NCBI RefSeq assembly: GCF_035946055.1
Contig: NZ_CP108364.1
Span: 1,612,001-1,676,000 of the forward strand
Source of the DNA: Streptomyces sp. NBC_01341
GTDB lineage: Bacteria; Actinomycetota; Actinomycetes; Streptomycetales; Streptomycetaceae
DNA length: 64,000 nt
Reading direction: 5' to 3'
The notes beneath the pieces were generated by a model. The model saw only the letters and a program-made list of their open reading frames with translations, was not told the DNA's origin and made no database searches. Positions 1-12,000 of this stretch are shown in pieces. Position 1 is the stretch's first letter; the number at the start of each line of letters is the position of its first letter. The position numbers were made by a program, and so were the translations under genes.

Positions 1-3000
1 GGTGAGGGCTTCCCTCGCGGCCCAGTATTCGTTGAGGGTGGAGTGGAAGAACTCGGCGTGCTGAGGGGCGAATTCCTGCAGGGCGGGGCGGTTGGTGAAG
101 TAGAGCACCGCGGTGCTCAGGAGATCGGGGCCCAGGTCGGTGGGATCTGTCGCCTCGCGGGTCTGCTGGATGAACTGGTCGAGGTCTTCTTCCAGCATGG
201 TGCTGATGCGTTCGGCAGCGGTCTCGGTTGTCTCGTCGTCATAACGGGCCACCACCCCCGGCGAGGTCTCGCGCAGCTGCTGGATCGCGTGGGCGTCGGC
301 CGGTGCCTGCTGCGCCAGATGTTCGGGGTCGGTCAGGAACTGCCGGATCGTGTCGGAAAAGCGCTGGCGCTCCGTCTCTCGCGTGGCATGGCCGAACTTC
401 GCGGTGAAGCCTGTCCAGGCATATCGCAGCAGGCCGCGCGTGCGTTCACGCTGCATGTGCCACTGGGGGGTGTCTTTCCGGTAGCCGGTGATCTCACCTA
501 TGGCCGTGTACAGGTCCTCCATGGCGGCCGATCCCAGGACCTGGCCCAAGGTGTTTGCCGCCACCCGGCCACCGGCCGGCCCGGACACCGGGGCCGCCAC
601 CGTGGTGAGCAACCGCACGCCATCACCCCGCGTGCCGTCGGCGGACGGACCGGGCTCCACCCGCGTCTGGCCCGGACGCGATGAGTCCGGCGCAGTCCCG
701 GCGTGGTCCTGAGGAGACGCCGCCGGCTTGTCGGTCTGATGTCGTGCGTCCCGCGCCGGGCGCGGGGAGTCTTCCTGGCCGCGGCCCGGGACGGGATCGG
801 CGCCGGGCTGTGACACGGTCGGCGGCACGAGCGGGTCCGCAGGCCCACCCGGAACCGGCCTCGTCACCGCCTCGAGTGCCTCCCGGTATGCGGGTCCCGC
901 GTGTTCGACCGGATGCGGCTCAACGTGTGCCAGCGGTTGGATGAGGATTTCTGCGAGTCTGGCTGCTCTCAGGTCGAGGTTCAGCCTGCGCTCGTAAGCG
1001 CTCAGCAGTTCCCGGTGCGCGGTGTCGATTTCACTTTCGGTGACCGCCCGATGGCGCCCTCGTGCGGTCAGGGTGTTCACCCGCTCTGTCAGGGACGCCA
1101 GTTTCTCGTGATCGAGTGGCAGCGGGGTGGGGAGCAGGTCCTCTCGACCTGTGGTGGCCGGCTGCGGGCCCCCGAGATCGTCGTAGAGCTGTCGCAGGTA
1201 GTCGGCGTCTTCCGACCCGAGTTCGTCCCGGTATGGCCTGCCGAGGACCAGCCCCGCGCCGTACTCCGCCACGAACTCAGCGGGCGAGGCGCCCTTCTTC
1301 GCGTAAGCGCTGATACGCCCGATCCGGTCAATCGCAGCAGGGTCCCGCAGCGCAGTTCTGAACATCCCGTCAAACAGGAGGAATTCGTCCGCGAGCTGGT
1401 GAATGAGTTCGTGGACGAGCGTGACCGTTTCGAACTCCTCGTACAGGGAGGACGTAAAACTCTTCGGGCCGCCACCCTGACGCATCGCCCCGAGTTCTCC
1501 GAGGATGATGCCCCCGGAACCGAACGCGGATGCACCCGGATTCGGGAAATCTCCGACTCTCGACGTAGTGACCTTCATGGCGTCGTCGATTTCTATCAAC
1601 CGTGTGTACTTGGGGACCCAGACATCGAAATCATCGAGGTCGAATCCCGCCGCCTGCGCATACTTCACCGCCCGCTCAATCCAGGACAGACGCTCGTCCA
1701 GCCACGGCTCAGGGATGGACCGGTCGTGTCGGACGGAAACCCGGGTACGCCCCACCATCAAAGGTCGTTCCGTGAAGGCAATTCCTCCCGACTCTTCCAA
1801 CCTGTTCCTGTCCTGGTTGGGCAAATCACCGGAGTCGATCCGGCGCTTCAGATACACACCCTCGAACTCCGGAACAAGGTTCCTCTCTTGGGCAGGCAAC
1901 CTCCGCAGTGCGACATCGGGAAGCTTGGAGAATATTCCCGCCTTGGCCGCAATCTCTGAAAGGAGGGCGTCCCGGTTCGCGAGCCGCTCCTTCATGGTTG
2001 CGTTAAGTATCTCCTGAGGGCTGCGCGCAACGTACAGTGGAATATTGTTTTTCTTCAAATCACGGCGGCGAGATACCGGAAGCCGGTACAGATGCTTGGC
2101 TAGGGTAGGCGACAGTTCATAGTATTTCCCCACGCCCTTCATTGTCAGATCGACCGCAATGGGCAGCCGGGTGTCGTATCCCCACCAGAGGGGGCGGGCA
2201 GGCGCGGCCACAGCCTGTCGGCCGAGAACGCGGTCGAAGGCTTTGCGCAGTTTGCTGCGGGTAGTGGGGGACGATGCGGCCATGAACAACTGGGAATGCT
2301 GCCCGGACCCCGACGCCTCGACTGCCCGGTTTTCCGGTGCGCTGCTGGTGTTGGTTTCCGGCAGCGACGGCAACGGCTTACCCGAATCCGCCACAACCAC
2401 CTCCGGCAGCGACGGCAACGGCTTACCCGAATCCGCCACAACCACCTCCGGCAGCGACGGCAACGGCTTACCCGAATCCGCCACAACCACCTCCGGCAGC
2501 GACGGCAACGGCTTACCCGAATCCGCCACGGCCACCTCCGGCAGCGACGGCAACGGCTTGTCCGTGCCGGACCGGCTGGTCTCGGGGTCGGGGCGGGAGC
2601 GGTCAGTGGTAGTGCCGGGTGACAGGGCGGCGAGGACGGCGTCGGAGACGGGCAGGCTGCTGTCGGCGGTTTCCTCGTTCTTGCTGGGTGTGGGGGTCAA
2701 CAAGGGCTCGGTGGCTGCCGGTTCCGTGGTGGGGGCCACGTCTGCCGAATCGTGCACCGTGCCGGGCTCCGCTCCCCCGGGCCCGTACTGCGCCGCGTCG
2801 TCCCCGGGCACGAGGGGTGAGGCGTCACCATCGGGACCGTACTCGATGGTGGCGGTCAGCCCGTCGCTGTACGGAATGTCCGCGGGTCCGCTCACCTGAA
2901 CGGAACGGACCGTTGGCCCTTCAACCACGTCAAGGCCGGTCACCGGGTCCACGACTGGATACGCAGGGAAGCCCTGAACGCCGTCATCCGTGACCAGGTC

Positions 3001-6000
3001 ATCGGAACCGGTTACATCGGAGCCGCCAAACAGGCTGTCCGCACCGTCCGACTGCTCGTCCGCCACGACCGCGGGCGGCACCGGTCCCCGCTGGCCGTCA
3101 GAGGACTCCCGACGAGCTCCCTCAGTTAGCTTCGGCGCGTCGCCACGCATCGCGGACACTCGGTCATCCGTCGTACCTGCCGGGATATTCCCTTCCGGCA
3201 GCGGCGGCAACGGCTTGTCCGTGTGTGCCGGGGTGCGAGCGGGAGCCGGTGCTCCGGCGCCGGATGTCAGGGCGGTGAAGACGGCGTCAGAGGCGCGTAC
3301 GGTGTCGGCGGCTGTTTTGTCTTCGCCGGATCCGGGGGCGGGCTGGGCAGGGGTGACCTCACTGTGAGGGACCTCGGTGGTGAGGGCCGGCCCATCGCCG
3401 TACGGAGTTCCTGCGGGCGCGCTTACGCTGCCTTGCGCAGACTCCTGCGCCAACCAGGGCTTCTCGACGGTGGTGTTCACCAGGACAACCAACGCTGGCT
3501 GTCGCTGCACCTTGTACCTGTCCTGGAACCTCGTCTTCTGCCGTGCCCACGCGTGGTCCGCCAGCGACAAAGCCCTCGCCGTATTCTCCCCGGCTCGGGA
3601 CCAGAGCCGGCTGACCTGATTGGGCGCGATACCACTCGGAGCGACGGAGCGTTTGAACGCGGCTACCTTCGCGTGCCCAGCCGCAACCAGCTCCCCCCAT
3701 CTCGGCCCGCGAACGGCCCTGACGGACGGCAGACGAAGGGTGAACACCCGGCCGAAGACCGAAACAGTTGCAGTGCCGGGATCGGAAGCCGGTGCGGGGT
3801 CCGCGGGGCGGGCAGGGGCTGTGGGAGAGGAGACCGGCACACTCCCGTCGTCCTCCCACCCGAGCGCACGCCCAGAGCCGGTGGCGGGTCGCGCCCCGTG
3901 CGGGCCGCCCTCCCCCGCTTCCACGCTGACATCCACCGTGGTGACACCACCCACGTGAGGTGTGTCCACGGTCGCGTTCCCCTGACGGGCAGGGTCAGTC
4001 GGCCCGTCGACGGGAGTCCTGTTGGCGGTCTCCGTGTCCTGGGCCGGTGCGGGGGCGGACAGGGGGTCGGTGGCTGCCGGCTCCGTGGTGGGCGCCACTT
4101 CTGCCGGGTCCTGTGGCGCGGCGTCTTCGGTCGGGTAGTGGATGTCGATGTGTGCTTGGCGGCGCGCTGTGCGGGTGGCGTTGTCGGGTGTGTTGGTGCC
4201 AAGGCTTTCGGTGTGGGTGGTGACATGTGTGTCGGCGATTGAGCCGAGTTGTTCGAGGAGGTAGTCCTTCAGTGTCCGGGCGCGGACTTTTCCTGTGGAA
4301 GTGGCCTGGGTTTCACGGTTCTTGCTGGGCAGGAGGGTTCCGTTTCCGCCTGCTTTCACGGTGATGACGATGGGGGGGAGTCCGCGCTCGCGGCGGTGTC
4401 GGATGACTCGTCGCAGGTGGCCTACGAGTTCGTTTGCCTTTTGCTTCTGCTCCATGTTGAGGACATGGCGCCGGTTCTCGAATTGGTAGGTCAGCAGGTC
4501 CGAGGGTATGCGGGGTGCTGTGGGTTCACCGGACGCCGGCCGGCGTCCGCCGTCATCAGCGAGGTTTGTCGGCGGGGCCGGGGTATGGGCGGGCAGGGTG
4601 GGTGTGGTGGGTGGCCAGATGCCTTGTGCTTCGAGCCGTGTCCGGTCGGTGGTCGCCTGTTCCTGAAGGCGTTCTGTCTCGTTCTGGGGAAGGGGCTCGG
4701 GGTTCCGTCCGGACGCGAGGTCGTAGAGGCGGTTGAGGGCGATTTCGGTGCGTGCGCGAATCTCCTCGATTTCGCTGGTCGTGGAGAGGTCGCCTGTTTC
4801 GGTGGTGGGGTGGTCAAGGGTCTGCCAGAGGTTTTCGGTGGTTTCGAGGGTGGTGGCCTCGGCAGGGTGCGTGGTGGCGAACTGTGCGCGCAGGTGGTCG
4901 ATCTCTTTGAGGACGGCTTGGTTGAGGGTGAGGTCACGGCTGTAGGAGGTGCTCTCGAGTCCGCCCAGATCGAGGTCGGCTCCCCATCGTTCGATCAGAC
5001 GGGCGGTCTGCGGTGTCAGCACGTCCGCCGCGATCGCTTCGGCCACGGTGAGGGGGGACCCGTCGGTCCGCGTGCCGGGGTCGAAGGCGAAAATCCTGCC
5101 CTGGGGGTGGAAGCGCCACGTGCGCGGACTGTCACCCTTGATCCGGAGTTCCACGTAGGAGTCCAGCTCCACGGCCAGCCGGCTGGCAAGGTGCACGACG
5201 TTGGCACCGAGAGCGGGCTGGTCAGGGCCGAGCACGCCCGCTTCCGGCTCCTGGAAACGGGTGACCGGCTCCCAGCCCGTTTGCCGCTTCACCCACTCGG
5301 GGTCGAAGTCGAGCACGAGCAGCCGGCTGTCGGTGATCCGGGGCCGCATCGGGCGCGTCTTGCGCAGCACTCGGGGCGAGGCGTCCTGTCGCGCCGCGAC
5401 CCTCAACCGCCCGTGATCCATCCGGTCACCCAGGATCCGGGCCACCAGATGGGGTGTCACCTCCGCGCTGACCCCTTCGTCATCCGCCACCGTCACCAGC
5501 AGGCCGGCGAGATCAAAGGTCTGCACCGACTTCGGTGACATATCCCAGCTGAGCACGAGGCCGGCCCGTTCGGTGCGCGACTGCTCCACCGAAGCCCGCA
5601 TCGCCTCGTAGCCGTCCTCGTCCACAAGCCAGTAGGTAAGGCCGCTTATCTTCTGGCTGTTGACCGCTCCCAGCGTCTTCGGACCGACGAAGGGAATGAC
5701 GGAGCTCTGCGTGACGGTCGTCGGCAGCCAGATCGACGCGGTTGCCGAGACGAGGAGTATCCGCTTCTGTTCCTTCGCGAAGGACTCGGTGCGGGGCTGC
5801 ACCTCCGAGTTGACCGCACTATCGCTGCCCCCGGCGGCGCTGAAGGAAGTCCCCTGATTCTCCCCGGTACCGTCATGACCGATATTCATTCCGGGTGAAA
5901 TGCCGTTGTTCGTTCTCTGGGACCTGTTCAGAGCGGTGAGGTGCTTGAAATAAGTACCGAAACCCGCGCCGTCGAACTCCTTGATGATCCGAAGATCGGT

Positions 6001-9000
6001 GTACTGGATCTTCTTCGTCACCGATGCCCTCAGCAGGGGCGAATGAGGCAACGCAAGGCTGTCGGTCAGATCCGTCCCCTCGGTCCGTTCCCGAAGAGCC
6101 TGTGCTGTGAGCATGGAATTCGCCATCATCGATGGCAGGAAGGTATTCAGGCGGACACCGGGTTTGATCGCGACATCACCGAAGGCGCCATAGAGCAGGC
6201 TCCGGATCTGCCGGTGATGGCCGCTGGTCAGGACGAAGCCCACTGGATGCGAGTTCAGCGGGAACTTCACCGGAATGCTGGAAGGAGGCTGGTAGACAAT
6301 CGGCTTCTCAGGAGAGAGAAGGGCGGAGGAAATGGCCAGCTGCATCGTCCCGGCGAGGTGCTGGACAGACGAGACCCGGCCTGTCACTCCGCGCTGGATG
6401 TCCATCGCCGCGTTGTTCATCGGGGCATCCGCCGCGTCCCCGAGAATGACGCGGATCGCCACCTGCAGTTTGCCGCGGAAATCCACCGTTTCCTTGTAGG
6501 CGTCGAGACGGGACTCCCAGTACTCCTTCTCGGCGATCTTGACCTCAGCGCTTCTGCCGGCCGACTTTCCCTCGGAGATGCCGCCGCTACCCCCATGGCC
6601 GCTGTCCCCGGCCCCGCTGAAGCCCAACTTCCCTGAGATGGAGAAACCCTTGGAGCGGCTCGACGACTCGTCACGCGCGTTCTGACCGTGCAGATAGAAC
6701 TCCTGGCCGTCCGGCCGCTCGTCCTCCGGCTCCAGTTTGCCCACCAGATTCGCCGACAGCACGATCGACACGGTTTCACGCAAGGGGCCGTAGGTGTTGA
6801 CGAACCGCAGCTCGACCTCTCCACCGACCATATCCATGTAAAGGATCTTCGACAGATTCGAGAAGAGTGTCTCCGCAGTCATCTGCCCGGCATGCACCTG
6901 CCCCAAAATGCGACCGCCACGGGCCACCTCGAGCAGCGGCGACGTCGTGAGCAGGCCGGGAGCCGACTGGCTCACCATGGCACGGATCGTGCCCCACAGA
7001 GTCACACCGTCCGCGAACCGCACCTTGCTGATGGTCGCCGGCCCGATGATGCGATGCGGCTCGTACGGATTCGCCAGATAGCGGGGAAGATGCAGCTCCA
7101 CCGGGCTGACAGCATGCTCCGGGAACGCGGCGTTGAACCGGAGCAACACCTTCTCGTTGACCAGACGCAGTCTGCCCAGCTCGTGCTGCTCCTTCACCCG
7201 GGCGGCCAGTGCCGTCAGATCGGAATCCTCTGGCAGGTCCCCGGGATGCTCCCTCCAGTGCAGCAGCAGACGCGCCATCAGCGTGGTGCTGAGCTTGAAC
7301 TTCTCCGGGTCACCCTCAGCCCACACTTGCACCAGCTCCGAGATCCGCTCCCGCGAAACCTCCAGTTGGCCACGCATGTAGAACGTCAATGCCGCGTGCT
7401 CAGGGACCAGGAACACCATGACCCGGCCATCGACATGCGCAGAGTCAGACTCGCTCTCGGTCGGCAGGAGCAGAGCGCTCTTGTACCAGTCGAGCGCCAT
7501 GTCGAATCTCGTGTTCGCGCCATACACATAAACCGTGCCGACGGCGAGGGCGATGGATTCGAAGCCACCCGTCAACGTGTGAGAACGGGCCGTTCGCTGC
7601 CCCCACGAGAAGCCCGCACCTGCCGTCTGCGTTGAGGGCCCCTCACCGCCGCCTGTGAAACCCACACCCGCCTGAAGCGCGCGCCCACTGAACTGACCGC
7701 TCCTCGCCTGATACTGCAGCAAAGCGATCTGTGCGAGAACCACCGGGTCGGCGGTGGCACCGGCAAACGTCGCCTTCCTGCCCGTCATCGCCACGGACGC
7801 GACGGCATACGCGTTTCTCACAAGCCCGTCGGCCACACCGTTGTCCAGATCGAAATGACCCGGCCCCTGAAGCATGTGAGGAGCCTGCGCCACGATCATG
7901 TGATTCATGGTGGACTGCCGGATCGAATCCTCCACCTGCGAACCAGCACCGCGCAGATCATCCGGCAGAAGCCCCAGAAGCCCTTCGGTCACGCCGGCTG
8001 TGTCCTGCGAGTAGGTCACCGCGTCCTCGAACACCTCAGGGTCGGTCCGCCCCTCCCTACTCAATTCCGAGGGATTGAGACGTACCCCGAGATCCGGAAC
8101 CAGATCCGAAACAAGCACCTCAGCGGTGCGGCCCCGGAGCACATGATGACCCACCATCTTCTGGCCACCGGTCCGGCGCCCAGGGATCAGGCCATCGTCG
8201 CTCTCCGAGATCGTCAACTCGATCAACAGACCGTTGATTCGGTACTTCCGGGGAGCGCCAATCGCCTCGAACAGAACCGGGTGGTTCATGACCCACGTAT
8301 TGCCTTGGTCCGACCCGGAACTCAGGCTGACACCCGCGTTCATCCCCACATTCCGTACATCGCCGTGAGAAACCCCGGCATTCACATTGGGCGAAAGGCT
8401 CAAAGCCCCGCCCTCTGACTGCCCGGCGATCCTCAAGGCCATCGGAAGCTTCACATTACGTTCATTCTTCCGGATCCCCAGGGACTCGGCCTTCGCAGGG
8501 TCGAACTCCACCTTCAGATTGACAGTGGCATACCGCTCCCGCCAAGTAAACTCAGTGCCCGGGATATTTTCCTGGCGCGCCAGTCGCAACTGACTTCCAG
8601 CCGGTGTCAACGCGGTGTTGAAACGTTCGCCGATCCCTAGGAACCAGTTCTCCAGCGCCCTGGCGTTATCAAGCCTGGTATCGAGGCCCAGTGGATAAGA
8701 TGACGCATTCGCATTCGCGTAGTCGTTGTCCGCGTCGGGAAGATAGTGATTTTCCCTCAGCGTGCTACCGACAAGACTGACAATCTCCTTCATGGTCGCC
8801 TCGTCGACACGCACGGTGCTCTGCCCCACCGTGTGACGCATGAACGCCGGCATCACATTCTTGTCGGAATCATCGGACGGCCGCGAAATAGCGCGCTCCT
8901 TGATGTCTCCGACCGATTCCGCGGCAACGGGGAACCCACTCTGGTATGCCGCGACATCAGGAAGGGTCAGAGACGCGGTGCCAAAGCTGCGCACATCCTC

Positions 9001-12000
9001 GTCCGGAAGTCCTGCCTGCACTCCATCGCGCACCTTGTGCACCTCGATGTCCAGGCGGTACTCCATCGGCACCGAATAGAAGGGAGTCGGTCCCACCCAC
9101 CGGCTCACATCGACGTTCAGTCCGAGAAACGCCGACGAACTGCCCTGCGAGGTCGACACCCCGACAGAGCCCGATACCGAGACTCCCAGTCGGACATCAA
9201 CCAAGGGGACAGCCGCACCCGCCCCGAGCGACGCACCGACCGACCGGCTCTGTGAGACGCCATGGTCACCCGACACACCGGTCAAGAGCGTATGAACGGC
9301 CTCAATGTTGGCGTCGCTCTCAGGGGTGCCACCGAACATCGTCAGCGGACTTATCCCTGCCTCCGCCGCACCAGCAGCGTCAAGGATCCGGGTGTGAACA
9401 CGCACCGTCGCGACCGAGACCGACGAATCCGGCGCATACAGGTAGATCGGGAAGCCGCTCCTCAGCTGACCTGGTACACCACCCCCGACCTGTGACCTCC
9501 GAAGATTGGTGACCAAACTGTTCAGGCCGTACCGCAGCTGCTCCAAGAGCTTGCTGCCATGACGCAGATAAGTATTTCCGTCGCTTTCCGGCCACAGGGC
9601 GCGCAGCCCAGCCACAGCCTTGTCTTGTAGCGTCGGCAAATCCGTCAGACCGAGTGCGGCGTATCGCTCAGGAACACTTGGGAACGCCACGTCCGGATTC
9701 ACCACCACCTCAGATTCCTGAGGTGACAAAAACCGATCCGGTATCCATAGATGCAGCTTTTCAGACTCCGTGGAGACCGACTCCGAACCGTCGCCAGCCC
9801 CGTCCTGCCGCCGCCTTGCAGCCTCCTCGGGCGTGGGCAGAGAGTGCGACTCCAGACTCCTCCATTGCGTCGTCGCCTTATCGACGGTACGAATCCGATA
9901 AGACAGATTCATGTCCACAGCGAGCAGAGTCTGCGGCGTCCGGTGGTTGCTGACCTGGCCATCCTCCGTCATGTGCACGGTGCCCATGCCGTGATGCTTG
10001 CTGTTCACGGTCTTGGAACCGCTCACACCCATGTTCACGGGGCCCATAGCCGTACCAGCCGAAAGACCACCCGAATAGGCAGGCCTCTTCACACCCGAAG
10101 AATGCGAGAACGACCCCGTATTGAACATGGCGGCATTCGCTTCGGTTCCGGCCGGCTGCCCAGGACCCGAATCCGCCAGCGTACTGTGAACCACAGACGC
10201 ATTCTCCGGACGGATGGTGAACAACACATCAGCGCCGCCCAGATGCTGCACGAACGAACTCAGCCGATCCACCGCAGGTGTCACGAGCAACCGGAGGTTC
10301 TGTTCCAGCTTGACCGGAAGCTCATTCAACTCCGTCGCGGTCACATCAGGAATCAGCGCACGGAGATCCTCGAGCAGCCGGTCCATCCCGGGCAGACCAT
10401 CGCGCGGCACCGCCGAGAAATACGCCAACGGATGCACATCAATCCGCTGCCCCAAGACGAACCGCGGCGAATCACTACCGCTCCCCTCAGGCCCCGGCTC
10501 CAAACCGTCCTCACCCTGAGCGACCCCGGGCACCGGAGGTGTAAGGCCGGTGGTGGATTCCTCCGGCAGGGGCGGCAGCGGGCTCTCCGGCAGGGCGGGC
10601 AGGGGCTTGTCCGGGCCGGTCGGTGCGGCCGTCACAAGCTCCCGCTCGGCGAGCGGTGCCGAACCGCCTACCGCCCGGGTGTCCTCGCCGGCGCGGACGG
10701 GGTCGTTCGGGCCGACGGCTTGAGTCGCGAGGGAGGTGTGCGGGGTGCTCGATCCGTGTGTGTCGAGGGCTGCTTTCAGTCCGGCGAGGTACTCCGGCCT
10801 GGCGCCGGGCTTGTCGCCGGCAGCTTTGAGGGCGTCCTCAAGGAGGGCGCGTGTCTTGGCGTAAGTGGCGGGGTCGGTGAGGGCCATGCGTACCTGGACG
10901 TCCCGTCCGGCCGCTGACCTCTGCTCCGTGCTGCCGGGGTGGTCCGGGTTGGGCCGGGTGATGGCGTGGGCGACCGCTTGGGCGGTGTCGGTGTTCGCCT
11001 TCAGGAGGGTGAGGGCGATGACGGCTCGTTGGTCGTCGGGGTTGACCGGGGTGTGGTTGCCGGCCTGGGTGAGAGCGGTGCGGTAGATGCGGTCGGCAGC
11101 CGCCTGTGTCTCGTCCGGGATCTTGTCCAGCTCGTGAGGGAGCAGGGCTGATCCCTGCAGGCGCAGGGTGTCGTGGGCGGTGAGGAGGCGGACTGCTCGC
11201 TGGGGGCGTGCGGTTGCGGCTTTGCGTGAGGTGCTGGTGAAGTCGGTGAGTGCGGTGTGGTATTCGGTGACGGTGCGGGCGAGGTGGTGTGCCCGCTCGG
11301 TCGCGGCTCGCTGGGTCGCGGGGGAGCTCACTGACGGCGGGGGGGCCATGGTGGGCTTGGCCGTGCGGGCGAGACCCTGCCTGGCGGATTCGACCGCCTT
11401 GATGGAGGTCTCAAGGGCGGGGTGGTTGGCGATGCCCTCGAGCGCGGGAGGGCCGGAGATGTAGGCGCCGTCGTTCCAGCGGTAGTCGTTGTTGTCGGAG
11501 CGAGCGGTGCTCTTCGCGTAGACGAGGAGATCGACGTGGCCGTCGGCGGCGAGGACGTAGCTGAAGGCGACGCCTCCGCTGCCGCCGTCGAGGTGGGCGT
11601 GCAGGGGGCGGTTGATCTTGCGGGCGCCTGGAGTCTCACGGATACCGCTCAGGTCCTTGGCCGCACCTTCGAGGACCTGACGCTGCAGATCGGTGAAGTC
11701 GCTTTCGCCGACCTGGCCGGCGTAGTGGATGCGGCCACTGAGATCCCACCTGCCCGCGTCGTCGGCACGGAAGGCAGCGAATCGGGCTCGCTGTTCATTG
11801 TGCCGTGTCGCCAGTGCGTCGTACCGGCTCTTGGCCACCGTGTCCCAGGCCGGCCGGGAAGCATCCTTCAGCGACGTGTAGTGCCGGCCGCTGGCGGCGA
11901 CGTCGACCGATGTCAAGAACGCGTCGAAGGCTGCCTCGAACGCACCCGGCCCCCATATCCGCGGCAGATCCGCCGGGTCGGAGACCTGGAGCACGTCGGG

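Noticed and set aside
2360..2560. CRISPR-like array (regular 45-base repeats)
   Set aside because: The units are directly adjacent with no unique spacers, are in frame and code for a Pro/Leu-rich peptide.
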